NCBI GenBank assembly: GCA_023422975.1
Contig: JAFAGF010000240.1
Location: 1 to 15,278 of the forward strand
Direction: 5' to 3'
DNA from: Pseudomonadota bacterium
GTDB lineage: Bacteria; Pseudomonadota; Gammaproteobacteria; Burkholderiales; Burkholderiaceae_C
DNA: 15,278 nt
Below are positions 1 through 7,473 of this stretch, in pieces. The first letter of the stretch is position 1. The number at the start of each line of letters is the position of its first letter. The position numbers and the translations under genes are program-made. Below the pieces are notes generated by a model that saw only the letters and a program-made list of their open reading frames with translations, was not told the DNA's origin and did no database searches.

Positions 1-42
1 GGCTGGGGCTGGGGCTGGGGCTGGGGCTGGGGCTGGGGCTGG
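1..42. repeat. Hexanucleotide tandem repeat, seven GGCTGG units, coding for Pro-Ala
   Basis: Seven perfect copies of GGCTGG abut the window edge and may continue beyond it. On the minus strand they read CCAGCC, in frame with the HNH gene, giving (Pro-Ala)7. Because the unit is six bases, copy-number change would lengthen or shorten a flexible linker without shifting the frame. Confidence 0.92.
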
Positions 43-1014
43 AAGAGTATTTGCATCAATTAGCGACGCATTCATGCTGGCTACCTCCCCCTGTACTTCA
101 GAAGAGATTGATTTAAATCTAGGTCGAATGACCCAATGATCAAGTCCATCGGAGGCATTGAAAACCAGTGTGCAAGAGAGGCATCGCACCCTTTGGCTTT
201 CTAAAATGGCGGTAGTGAGATTAGCTATCAATTTTGCACTGCACCTAGGACACACTAGGTCAAGCGGAGGCAACCGTGATGGTGACGGAAGCTGGTGTGT
301 TGGTGGTACGACAACTGGCTGCTCCCTGAAAGATTCATGCGTGGCACGTTCAGACAAAGGTATCGCCGCCTGCGCTGCGGCAGGAGGACAGAAGCCTTGT
401 GGCGGACTCATCGGTGAGATTGACTCAGGATCTATCGCTTCAGGCCAATCAAATTCGCGCTCATGCTCAATCTCGTGGCATTTCCTGCACAGAGTAACCA
501 AGTTGTTTTGCTGATTAGTACCGTGATTAGACAAGTAAATGATGTGATGCACATCCAATATGGTGTCAGTCGCTCCACATGCCATGCACTTGTAGCCATC
601 GCGGTAACGGATACGGCGAGCTACATCTACCCAGTCTCCAGGGTAGCTTGCATATCCATCCATACGCAGCAAGCCACGTCGGCAAGCTCGCATGACTTTG
701 AAATCACGCGTGCTGTTCTCAGGATTTTTCAGTAATTTTTTAACCCAATCATGCAATGCTGCAGCCACAGCGGAGTCCAAGTCATCCAGTATTCGTTGCG
801 CTCTCAGTCGCTTCCATTCCTCGTCAGATTGCAAGTCGCGTTCAGCATTACGCTGCATTCCACGCTCCAACTTCTCAGCCAGCCTCGCCTCAGCATTTTT
901 CGCAGGCTCAGGTGACTTGTTAAGACTTCCAACGCAGCGCGTGCAAATACCTATATGTTCCGTCTGGAACCTAAGCGACTTGAAGGTGTGCTGGCAGATA
1001 CGACACGTAGGCAT
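1..1014 (-). CDS. HNH endonuclease with two flanking zinc ribbons (3' end beyond window)
   Basis: Translating the minus strand from the ATG at 1014 gives 338 codons with no stop up to the window edge, so the C-terminus is missing. An in-frame TAA lies two codons upstream, making this the most upstream ATG. Residues 4-27 form a zinc ribbon (CRIC, then CTRC). Residues about 40-75 are charged and probably helical. Residues 137-184 are a classic HNH/McrA-type nuclease: RDGYKCMACG, a DVHH pair at 154-157, Asn170/171, then LCRKCH at 175-180 and His184. A proline-rich linker (about 200-250) leads to a second ribbon (C255/C258, C278/C281), and from residue 325 to a Pro-Ala repeat. Two CxxC pairs within the HNH fold plus the catalytic His make an active nuclease likely. 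G+C is visibly lower than in hisD (30 of 60 bases at 541-600, against 43 of 60 at 1261-1320) and ATA codons recur, suggesting acquisition. Target and role are unknown; restriction, homing or mobile-element function are all possible. Confidence 0.88.
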   Translation of the reverse strand, partial: MPTCRICQHTFKSLRFQTEHIGICTRCVGSLNKSPEPAKNAEARLAEKLERGMQRNAERDLQSDEEWKRLRAQRILDDLDSAVAAALHDWVKKLLKNPENSTRDFKVMRACRRGLLRMDGYASYPGDWVDVARRIRYRDGYKCMACGATDTILDVHHIIYLSNHGTNQQNNLVTLCRKCHEIEHEREFDWPEAIDPESISPMSPPQGFCPPAAAQAAIPLSERATHESFREQPVVVPPTHQLPSPSRLPPLDLVCPRCSAKLIANLTTAILESQRVRCLSCTLVFNASDGLDHWVIRPRFKSISSEVQGEVASMNASLIDANTLPAPAPAPAPAPAPA

Positions 1015-1045
1015 GGATTAACAAATCCTAGACTGGCTTTACAAA

Positions 1046-1080
1046 TGAAAAACGGGCTGAATGCTAAACACACAGCCCGC
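1046..1080 (-). terminator. Rho-independent terminator after hisD
   Basis: On the minus strand a 7-bp GC-rich stem (CGGGCTG / CAGCCCG, arms 1073-1079 and 1053-1059) with a 13-nt loop is followed by five T residues (1052 to 1048). It begins about 20 bases after the hisD stop and lies ahead of the HNH start codon, so it should separate hisD transcription from the HNH gene. The loop is long, so efficiency may be moderate. Confidence 0.72.
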
Positions 1081-1099
1081 TATTTATTCAACGACTTAA

Positions 1100-2416
1100 T
1101 TACTTCAAGCGCATCTCCGCGGCACGGGCGTGGCCTTGCAGACCTTCACCGTGCGCCAGTACCGAGGCAATCTGGCCCAGCACCTGCGCGCCCTGCTCGC
1201 TCACTTCGATGAGGGAGCTGCGTTTTTGGAAGTCGTACACACCCAGCGGTGAGCTGAAACGCGCCGTGCCACTGGTGGGCAGCACGTGGTTGGGGCCGGC
1301 GCAGTAGTCGCCCAGACTCTCCGACGTGTAAGCACCCAGGAAGATGGCACCGGCGTGCTTGAGCTTAGGCTCCCACTGGTGCGGATCGTTGCTGGAGACC
1401 TCCAAGTGTTCGGGGGCGATGCGGTTGCTGATGGCACAGGCCTCGTCCATGTCCTCGGTCAAAATCAGCGCGCCACGGTCATTCAGGCTCTTGGCAATGA
1501 TGGCGGCACGGGGCATCTCGGGCAGCAGGCGGTCAATTTCACGCTGCACGGCATCGATATAGGCCGCATCGGGGCACAGCAAGATAGATTGCGCCAATTC
1601 GTCGTGCTCAGCCTGGCTGAACAGGTCCATGGCCACCCAGTCGGGGGGCGTGGTGCCGTCGGCCAGCACCAGAATTTCCGAGGGGCCAGCAATCATATCG
1701 ATGCCCACCAGGCCAAACACGCGCTTTTTGGCGCTGGCCACGTAGGCGTTGCCGGGGCCGGTGATCTTGTCCACTTTGGGCACGGTGGCCGTGCCGTAGG
1801 CTAGCGCAGCCACAGCCTGCGCGCCACCCACGGTGAAGGCGCGGTGCACACCTGCCACGTAAGCGGCAGCCAGCACCAACTGATTTTTTTCACCCTTGGG
1901 GGTGGGTACGACCATGATGATTTCGGGCACACCCGCCACATGCGCAGGGATGGCATTCATCAACACGCTGCTGGGGTAGGCCGCCTTGCCGCCGGGCACG
2001 TAGATGCCCACGCGGTCCAGCGGCGTGACCTTCTGGCCCAGCAGGGTGCCGTCCTCGTCGCGGTAGCTCCAGCTCTCGCCGTTGGCCTTCTTTTGTGCCT
2101 CGTGGTAGCTGCGCACACGCTTGGCAGCAGACTCCAGCGCGTGTTTTTGCGTGTCGTTCAGGCTGTCAAACGCGGCCTTCAACTCGGCTTGCGTCAGCTC
2201 CAATGCGGCCATGGAGCCGGCTTGCAGGCCGTCAAAGCGGGCGGTGTACTCCAGCACGGCGGCATCGCCACGCTGCTGCACATCGGCCAGGATGTCAGCC
2301 ACGCGCTGCTCGATCGCAGCATCCGTGTCTGCCGACCAATGCAGGCGCTGCGCAAAATCATGCTCGAAATTGGCGTCTGCGGTGGATAGGCGGAGAGGTT
2401 TAGCTGCGATTTCCAT
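1100..2416 (-). CDS. hisD: Histidinol dehydrogenase
   Basis: Zinc-dependent enzyme catalysing the last two steps of histidine synthesis, L-histidinol to L-histidine with two NAD+, in the cytoplasm. The 438-residue product matches the family's usual length of about 430. Visible landmarks: [15 protein letters not shown] (139-153), the NAD-binding region [11 protein letters not shown] (220-230), GPSEILV (244-250), zinc ligands Gln268 and His271 in FSQAEHDE, the catalytic Glu336-His337 in RIAPEHLE, Asp370 in [14 protein letters not shown], and a C-terminal His429 in the usual ligand position. The gene follows hisG by 32 bases and ends just before a terminator. The ribosome site ahead of the ATG is weak (GAAGCAG), so coupling to upstream translation is plausible. 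All key residues are present and I see no frameshift. Confidence 0.97.
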   Translation of the reverse strand: MEIAAKPLRLSTADANFEHDFAQRLHWSADTDAAIEQRVADILADVQQRGDAAVLEYTARFDGLQAGSMAALELTQAELKAAFDSLNDTQKHALESAAKRVRSYHEAQKKANGESWSYRDEDGTLLGQKVTPLDRVGIYVPGGKAAYPSSVLMNAIPAHVAGVPEIIMVVPTPKGEKNQLVLAAAYVAGVHRAFTVGGAQAVAALAYGTATVPKVDKITGPGNAYVASAKKRVFGLVGIDMIAGPSEILVLADGTTPPDWVAMDLFSQAEHDELAQSILLCPDAAYIDAVQREIDRLLPEMPRAAIIAKSLNDRGALILTEDMDEACAISNRIAPEHLEVSSNDPHQWEPKLKHAGAIFLGAYTSESLGDYCAGPNHVLPTSGTARFSSPLGVYDFQKRSSLIEVSEQGAQVLGQIASVLAHGEGLQGHARAAEMRLK

Positions 2417-2448
2417 AGTGCTTACTGCTTCAACAGTGGAGAGAAAAA

Positions 2449-3099
2449 TTAGTTGTTCTTGGCTTGAACAGCCTGTGTGAACGCATCAATGATGTGACGC
2501 AACGGTTTTTGCTTGAGCTTGAGCGAGGCTTGGTTCACTACCAAGCGCGAGCTGATGTCGATGATCTCTTCGACTTCCACCAAATCGTTTGCACGCAAGG
2601 TGTTGCCGGTAGACACCAGATCCACGATCGCATCGGCCATGCCCGTCAACGGTGCCAGCTCCATGGAGCCGTACAGCTTGATCATGTCCACATGCACGCC
2701 TTTTTGGGCGAAAAACTCCCGCGCAATCGTCGTGTACTTGGTAGCCACTTTCAGGCGTGCGCCCTGCTTGACCGCATGTTGGTAGTCAAAACCATTGCGC
2801 ACTGCCACGCTCACGCGGCATTTGGCAATTTGCAAGTCCAGCGGCTGGTACAGGCCTTGGCCGCCATGCTCAATCAGCGAATCCGAGCCCGAGACACCCA
2901 AGTCCGCACCACCGTATTGCACATACACGGGCACGTCCGAGGCACGCACCAGCACCACGCGCACATCGGGGTTGGTGGTTTCAAAAATCAGCTTGCGCGA
3001 CTTTTCCACGTCTTCGGTCACCTCAATCCCTGCGGCAGCCAGCAGAGGCACGGTTTCTTCAAAGATACGGCCCTTGGACAGGGCAATGGTGATGCTCAT
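2449..3099 (-). CDS. hisG: ATP phosphoribosyltransferase, short form (catalytic subunit)
   Basis: First enzyme of histidine synthesis: ATP plus PRPP gives N1-(5-phosphoribosyl)-ATP. The 216-residue product begins [12 protein letters not shown] and carries the family's periplasmic-binding-protein-like fold, with [14 protein letters not shown] near 62-75 and, towards the end, the PRPP-binding stretch with [15 protein letters not shown]. At this length it lacks the C-terminal ACT-like regulatory domain of the roughly 300-residue long form. Short HisG enzymes are known to need the HisS-like partner HisZ for activity and histidine feedback; hisZ is not in this window and must lie elsewhere. The start codon overlaps the murA stop by one base (TAATG), a sign of translational coupling. 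Start and frame are secure. Confidence 0.96.
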   Translation of the reverse strand: MSITIALSKGRIFEETVPLLAAAGIEVTEDVEKSRKLIFETTNPDVRVVLVRASDVPVYVQYGGADLGVSGSDSLIEHGGQGLYQPLDLQIAKCRVSVAVRNGFDYQHAVKQGARLKVATKYTTIAREFFAQKGVHVDMIKLYGSMELAPLTGMADAIVDLVSTGNTLRANDLVEVEEIIDISSRLVVNQASLKLKQKPLRHIIDAFTQAVQAKNN

Positions 3100-4364
3100 T
3101 ACGATACTCTTTCAATATCAGCGCCCAGACCACGCAGCTTGGCTTCCATGCGGTCATAGCCACGATCCAGGTGATAAATGCGGTCCACCAAGGTTTCGCC
3201 CTTGGCCACCAGCCCCGCAATCACCAAGCTGGCCGAGGCGCGCAGATCGGTCGCCATCACCGTCGCTCCCGACAAAGGCTTACCGCCTTCCACCGTGGCC
3301 ACGCGGCCATCGGTGGCAATGTGCGCGCCCAGACGCAGCATTTCATTGACGTGCATAAAGCGGTTTTCAAAAATGGTCTCGGTGACCACGCTGGTGCCTT
3401 CGGCCACCAGATTCAGCGCCATGAACTGCGCCTGCATGTCGGTAGGAAAGCCCGGGTATTCGGTAGTGCGAAAGCTCTGCGCCTTCACGCGGCCTTGGCT
3501 GCGCACGCGGATGCCGCCAGCTTCCGACTGCACCTGCACGCCTGCGTCATGCAGCTTGTCGATGACCGCGCCCAGGTGGTCGGCACGGCCGTGGCGCAAA
3601 AAGGCTTCGCCCCCGGTAGCCGCCACGGCGCACAGGAAAGTACCGGCCTCGATGCGGTCTGCCACCACGGCATGCTCGCAGCCGTGCAAGGCCTCCACGC
3701 CTTGGATGGTGATGCGGCTGGTGCCGTGGCCTTCAATTTTGGCGCCCATCTTGATCAGCATCTCGGCCAGATCGGTGATTTCGGGCTCCATGGCGGCGTT
3801 TTCCAGCACGGTCTCGCCCTCGGCCAGGGCCGCAGCCATCAAGAAGTTCTCAGTGCCCGTCACGGTCACCATATCGGTGGTGATGCGTGCACCCTTGAGC
3901 TTGGTCCAGCCTGCGGGCAGGCTGGCATTCATATAGCCGTTTTCCACGGTGATGATGGCACCCATGGCCTGCAGGCCCTTGATGTGCTGGTCCACCGGGC
4001 GCGAACCAATCGCGCAACCGCCGGGCAGCGACACCTTGGCCTTGCCAAAGCGCGCCAACAGCGGGCCCAAAGCCAGCACCGATGCGCGCATGGTCTTGAC
4101 CAGCTCATAGGGCGCTTCTGGGTTGTTCAGCGCACCCGCATTCAGTTGCACGGTGCCGTTGTCATCACGCTCGGCCGTCACGCCCATGTTGCGAATGAGC
4201 TTGAGCATGGTGGCCACGTCTTGCAGACGGGGCACGTTGTGCAAGGTCACAGGCTGGGCCGACAGCAGTGCAGCGCACAACTCGGGCAAAGCAGCGTTTT
4301 TGGCGCCAGAAATCAGCACTTCACCGTGCAGAGCACGGCCGCCGCGAATCAGGAGTTTGTCCAT
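3099..4364 (-). CDS. murA: UDP-N-acetylglucosamine 1-carboxyvinyltransferase
   Basis: Catalyses the first committed step of peptidoglycan synthesis, transfer of enolpyruvate from phosphoenolpyruvate to UDP-GlcNAc, in the cytoplasm. The 421 residues compare with 419 in E. coli. Visible residues: Lys22-Asn23 in SGAKNAALP, Arg93 in TMRAS, the active-site Cys117 in [10 protein letters not shown] (the cysteine alkylated by fosfomycin, so the enzyme should be the drug-sensitive type), and the general acid/base Asp309 in [11 protein letters not shown]. The duplicated EPSP-synthase fold is complete. The gene sits downstream of ibaG, as in E. coli, and overlaps hisG by one base at its end. An AAGG about ten bases ahead of the ATG is the likely ribosome site. 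The 87-base gap upstream contains a dispersed repeat and could hold a secondary promoter. Confidence 0.98.
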   Translation of the reverse strand: MDKLLIRGGRALHGEVLISGAKNAALPELCAALLSAQPVTLHNVPRLQDVATMLKLIRNMGVTAERDDNGTVQLNAGALNNPEAPYELVKTMRASVLALGPLLARFGKAKVSLPGGCAIGSRPVDQHIKGLQAMGAIITVENGYMNASLPAGWTKLKGARITTDMVTVTGTENFLMAAALAEGETVLENAAMEPEITDLAEMLIKMGAKIEGHGTSRITIQGVEALHGCEHAVVADRIEAGTFLCAVAATGGEAFLRHGRADHLGAVIDKLHDAGVQVQSEAGGIRVRSQGRVKAQSFRTTEYPGFPTDMQAQFMALNLVAEGTSVVTETIFENRFMHVNEMLRLGAHIATDGRVATVEGGKPLSGATVMATDLRASASLVIAGLVAKGETLVDRIYHLDRGYDRMEAKLRGLGADIERVS

Positions 4365-4388
4365 GGCTTTAAGCCTTGAATCGAAATT

Positions 4389-4445
4389 TAAAAAAAAATC
4401 AGGCTCAAACCCTTATGGATCAAGCGCTAACAGCTATCTATTTAA
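4389..4445 (-). repeat. Dispersed intergenic repeat, copy 1 (ibaG-murA gap)
   Basis: On the minus strand the core at 4437-4419 reads ATAGCTGTTAGCGCTTGAT, matching 18 of 19 bases of the core at 10469-10487. The similarity continues more loosely (AAG, TTT, GC) and ends in a run of nine T (4398 to 4390). The gap is otherwise non-coding. The T run after weak dyad symmetry might cause partial termination before murA, but I see no convincing stem. Confidence 0.65.
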
Positions 4446-4451
4446 TCAGCA

Positions 4452-4694
4452 TCAAGCAGCTTTTGCTGCCCATTCTGCCGGAGTGAAGGTCTTCATGGAG
4501 AGGGCATGCACCTCATCCGTCTTGATGCGCTCACCCAAGGTGGCGTACACCAGACGCTGGCGTGCCAGCAAGCGCTTGCCTTCAAACTCCACCGACACCA
4601 CGGTGGCATACCAGTGGCGGCCATCGCCTTCCACGGCCAGATGCTCGCAGTTCAAACCCGCAGCGATGATGGATTGGAGGAGGTCAGCATTCAT
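4452..4694 (-). CDS. ibaG: BolA-family protein, IbaG-like
   Basis: An 80-residue BolA-like protein. The class II KH-like fold is recognisable from the ending VHALSMKTFTPAEW, which contains the conserved VHAL histidine used by BolA proteins to bind a [2Fe-2S] cluster together with a monothiol glutaredoxin. Residues 1-20 read MNADLLQSIIAAGLNCEHLA. The gene order mla ... ibaG - murA is the same as in E. coli, which favours IbaG over BolA itself. The frame stays open upstream to 4808, but that extension runs into the end of the ABC permease gene and has no family similarity. ATG 4694 gives the normal family length; an ATG at 4718 (eight residues longer) is the alternative. IbaG has been linked to acid resistance and iron-sulphur handling; the role here is inferred. 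Confidence 0.88.
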   Translation of the reverse strand: MNADLLQSIIAAGLNCEHLAVEGDGRHWYATVVSVEFEGKRLLARQRLVYATLGERIKTDEVHALSMKTFTPAEWAAKAA

Positions 4695-4758
4695 AGTGGT
4701 CTCTGTGCCGCAGCGCATACGCTGGCGGTAAAAAGTGGCGCGCCTTGGCGCACCACGG

Positions 4759-5529
4759 TCAATGGCGGATTTTGTAGCCAATGCGCAGCAGGTGAATGGC
4801 CAGCCCACTGACCAGCAACCACGCTACGCCGACGATGCCCAGGCTCACCCACGGAGAGACATCGCTTTGACCGAAGAAGCCATACCGGAAGCCATCAATC
4901 ATGTAGAAAAATGGGTTCAGGTGGCTGACCTGCTGCCAAAAAGGCGGCAGGGATTGGATGGAATAGAACACGCCGGACAAGAAGGTCATGGGCATGATCA
5001 GAAAGTTCTGGAACGCCGCCATCTGGTCAAACTTGTCGGCCCACAGGCCGGCAATCAAGCCCAGCGTGCCCAACAAGGCAGCACCCAGCACGGCAAACCC
5101 GATAATCCACAGCGGTGCAGCCGCCACGGCAGGCGTGAAAAACAGGGTGACGATGTACACCCCCAACCCCACCACCAAGCCACGCACGATGGAAGAGCCG
5201 ACGTAGGCACAAAACCATGCCCAATGCGACAGCGGTGTGAGCAAGATAAACACCACACTGCCCATGATCTTGCTTTGCACCAGACTGGACGAGCTGTTGG
5301 CGAACGCGTTTTGCAACACGCTCATCATCACCAGACCAGGCACCAAGAACGCGGTGTAGCCCACGCCGTCAAACACCTGCACATGGTCTTCCAGCACATG
5401 GCCAAAGATCAACAGGTACAGCACGGCGGTCATCACCGGGGCGGCCACGGTCTGAAAGCCGACTTTCCAGAAGCGCAGAATTTCTTTATAGAACAGCGAG
5501 CTCCAGCCTTGCATGGAGGGCAGCATCAT
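4759..5529 (-). CDS. ABC-2 type transporter permease, YadH-like
   Basis: A 256-residue inner-membrane protein, exactly the length of E. coli YadH and resembling it by eye: an amphipathic start (LFYKEILRFWKVGFQT), FLVPGLVMMSV near 75-86, a central hydrophobic segment, then MTFLSGVFYSIQSLPPFWQQVSHLNPFFYMIDGFRYGFFG. About six membrane segments are apparent. The start overlaps the end of the partner ATPase (ATGA), so the two are co-translated. The stop is 64 bases ahead of ibaG. The family includes exporters of lipids, polysaccharides and drugs; the substrate cannot be read from sequence. Its place between mlaB and ibaG suggests an envelope-related substrate, but this is inference. Confidence 0.9.
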   Translation of the reverse strand: MMLPSMQGWSSLFYKEILRFWKVGFQTVAAPVMTAVLYLLIFGHVLEDHVQVFDGVGYTAFLVPGLVMMSVLQNAFANSSSSLVQSKIMGSVVFILLTPLSHWAWFCAYVGSSIVRGLVVGLGVYIVTLFFTPAVAAAPLWIIGFAVLGAALLGTLGLIAGLWADKFDQMAAFQNFLIMPMTFLSGVFYSIQSLPPFWQQVSHLNPFFYMIDGFRYGFFGQSDVSPWVSLGIVGVAWLLVSGLAIHLLRIGYKIRH

Positions 5530-6431
5530 GCAGCTCCCTTCATGACTTGCAGGAACACGTCTTCCAAATCGGCACGGCGAATTTCCATGTCTTCCATCAC
5601 CACCCCGGCTTCACGCAGGGTGGCCAAAAAGCGTTCGATATCGTGTGGCCCCTGCGCAGGCAGTTGCACCACACGCCCTGTCACGCGCGCCACAGGCGCC
5701 AGCGTTCCAGGCAAGGCTTGATCCGTCTTGAACTGCAACACGTTGGAAGATGCGGTCTTAAGCAAGTTCGAGGTGGCATCCAGCGCCACCACACTGCCGT
5801 TTTTCAGCATGGCGATGCGGTTGCACAAGGCCTCAGCCTCTTCCAGGTAATGTGTGGTCAACAGCACCGTATGGCCTTGCTTGTTGAGCTTGCTGACAAA
5901 GTGCCACAGGGTTTGGCGCAGCTCCACATCCACCCCGGCCGTGGGCTCGTCCAGCACAATGATCGGGGGCTTGTGTACCAAGGCCTGCGCCACCAGCACA
6001 CGGCGCTTCATGCCGCCCGAGAGCTGGCGCATATTGGCATGGGCCTTGTCGGCCAGCCCCAAACTCTCCAGCAGCTCGTCAATCCAGGCCTCATTGTTCT
6101 TGACGCCAAAGTAGCCAGATTGCAAGCGCAGCGTCTCGCGCACATTGAAGAAGGGGTCAAACACCAGCTCTTGCGGCACCACCCCCAGTTGTTTGCGGGC
6201 AGCAGCAAAATCGGCCTGCACGTCTTGGCCCATCACGGTGATGCGGCCCGACGTCGCCTTGGCCAAACCGGCCAGAATGCTGATGAGCGTGGTTTTGCCC
6301 GCACCATTGGGGCCGAGCAAGCCAAAGAACTCGCCCTCCGCGATCTCCAGGCTCACGTTGTTGAGCGCCTGAAAACCACCTTGGGAGGTTACGTAGGTCT
6401 TGGAGAGGGATTGAATGGAAATGGCTGGCAT
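5526..6431 (-). CDS. ABC-2 type transporter ATP-binding protein, YadG-like
   Basis: A 301-residue ATPase of the CcmA/NodI/YadG class. Walker A GPNGAGKTT lies at 40-48, the Q-loop in VVPQ near 84-87, signature LSGGM at 137-141, Walker B IIVLDEP with Asp161-Glu162, and the H-loop His194 in TTHYLEEAE. A C-terminal region of about 80 residues follows, as in YadG (308 residues). All catalytic elements are intact, so it should power the permease encoded directly downstream with a 4-base ATGA overlap. The gene starts about 60 bases after mlaB, and no terminator is visible in that gap, so transcription from the mla promoter probably continues into it. Substrate unknown. Confidence 0.93.
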   Translation of the reverse strand: MPAISIQSLSKTYVTSQGGFQALNNVSLEIAEGEFFGLLGPNGAGKTTLISILAGLAKATSGRITVMGQDVQADFAAARKQLGVVPQELVFDPFFNVRETLRLQSGYFGVKNNEAWIDELLESLGLADKAHANMRQLSGGMKRRVLVAQALVHKPPIIVLDEPTAGVDVELRQTLWHFVSKLNKQGHTVLLTTHYLEEAEALCNRIAMLKNGSVVALDATSNLLKTASSNVLQFKTDQALPGTLAPVARVTGRVVQLPAQGPHDIERFLATLREAGVVMEDMEIRRADLEDVFLQVMKGAA

Positions 6432-6490
6432 GTGAGCCTGACATTCTAAGGCGCTCGTGACCGCTCAGCCCAGGCCACGGTCTTGCGCCC

Positions 6491-6790
6491 TTACGCAGGC
6501 TGGGGTGCCGAAGCGGAATCGAGCAAAGGCATCACGCCATAGACCTGCGCCAGCGATTGCAGGCTGGGTGTCCAACCTTGCACGCGCAAGCTTTGCTGGC
6601 GTGCATGCGCAGCCCGCAGGCAGGCCAGCAGCAAAGCCAGCCCGGCCGAGTCAAATGACTGCACCCCTGATGCATCCAGCACAATGTCCGCACCTTGTGG
6701 CAGCGCCTGCATGCTTTGCAGCAACTGCGCTTGCGCGGCCACCACGGTTTCAGCCGTTAACACCGAAGGCAGTGCAATCGTGTGACTCAT
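6491..6790 (-). CDS. mlaB: STAS-domain protein of the Mla phospholipid transporter
   Basis: A 99-residue single-domain STAS protein. The core motif VLDASGVQSFDSAGLALLL spans about 37-55, with Ser48 at or near the position of the regulatory Ser/Thr in STAS proteins. In the Mla inner-membrane complex MlaB binds the ATPase MlaF and is needed for complex stability and activity. The start ATG is 8 bases after the mlaC stop, giving a tight operon joint. It is the last recognisable mla gene here; the YadGH-like pair follows after about 60 bases. Sequence alone shows STAS; the MlaB assignment rests on size and position. Confidence 0.88.
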   Translation of the reverse strand: MSHTIALPSVLTAETVVAAQAQLLQSMQALPQGADIVLDASGVQSFDSAGLALLLACLRAAHARQQSLRVQGWTPSLQSLAQVYGVMPLLDSASAPQPA

Positions 6791-6798
6791 GGCGGCGC

Positions 6799-7431
6799 TT
6801 ACTTGGTGGTCTTGGCGTCTGCCGCCATGGTGCGGTTAGACAGGGCATTGATCAGCCCGTCAATCCCGCCTTTGTTCAGCTCTTGCGCAAACTGGGTGCG
6901 ATAGGTTTCCACCATCCACACGCCCAGCACATTCAGGTTGTAGATTTTCCAGCCCTTGCCGTCGCTGTTTTCCAGCCGGAAGTCCAGCTGCACAGGCTCG
7001 CCCTTGCCGTGCACTTCGGTGCGCACCAGTACATCTTTATCGTCGGGCGCGGCGCGCAAAGGCTTAACCACCACGCGCTGATCGCTCACCTGCTTCAAGG
7101 CACCGGCATAGGTGCGAATCAGCATGAGCTTGAATTCCTGCTGCAAGCGCTCCCGCTGCGCAGGGGTGGCCTGGCGCCACTGAGGGCCTACGGCCGCAGA
7201 CGTCATACGGCGGAAATTCACATGGGGCATGACCGTGCTGTCTACCACCTGCGAAATACGCGCAATATTGCCATTGCGCAGCTCTGGATCGGCCTTGATC
7301 GTCTCCAAAATATCGGCCGACAGGCGCTTGACCAGCGCATCAGGGGTCTCTGTAGCCGCCCATACCGGCGCAGCCAGCCACAGTGCAGAAGAAGCGGCCA
7401 CCCAAGCAGCCAAAGTGCGACGTTGCATCAT
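6799..7431 (-). CDS. mlaC: Periplasmic phospholipid-binding protein of the Mla pathway
   Basis: A 210-residue secreted protein of the MlaC/Ttg2D family. The N-terminus (MMQRR, then a hydrophobic stretch ending APVWA/A) is a Sec signal peptide with cleavage expected near residue 25. The mature part has the family pattern, including an RRMTSAAVGPQWRQATPAQRERL-like segment around 77-99 and the late DGKGWKIYNLNVLGVWMVETYRTQF region. MlaC shuttles phospholipid between the outer-membrane lipoprotein MlaA and the inner-membrane MlaFEDB complex. AAAGGA stands six bases ahead of the first of two adjacent ATG codons. It lies 42 bases after mlaA and 8 before mlaB. Assignment is firm. Confidence 0.94.
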   Translation of the reverse strand: MMQRRTLAAWVAASSALWLAAPVWAATETPDALVKRLSADILETIKADPELRNGNIARISQVVDSTVMPHVNFRRMTSAAVGPQWRQATPAQRERLQQEFKLMLIRTYAGALKQVSDQRVVVKPLRAAPDDKDVLVRTEVHGKGEPVQLDFRLENSDGKGWKIYNLNVLGVWMVETYRTQFAQELNKGGIDGLINALSNRTMAADAKTTK

Positions 7432-7473
7432 CGTGATTCCTTTCTTGCCAAGGCCCTCGGCCCCGGCGCACGC

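Noticed and set aside
1..42. CRISPR or larger satellite array
   Set aside because: Units are six bases with no spacers and are in frame with a protein; this is a coding microsatellite.
158..1212. Four short plus-strand frames at the left end
   Set aside because: All lie opposite the HNH gene or the end of hisD; the minus-strand frame has real zinc and HNH motifs, the plus frames none.
3171..4379. A 402-codon plus-strand frame opposite murA
   Set aside because: Same shadow pattern (His- and Gln-rich, no motif); the minus strand encodes complete MurA with its active-site Cys.
4695..4808. Longer BolA start giving 118 residues
   Set aside because: The extra 38 residues run back past the permease stop and lack family similarity; ATG 4694 gives the normal 80.
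4735..5721. A 328-codon plus-strand frame opposite the ABC-2 permease
   Set aside because: Low-complexity His/Gln/Arg composition and no family; the permease on the other strand is convincing.
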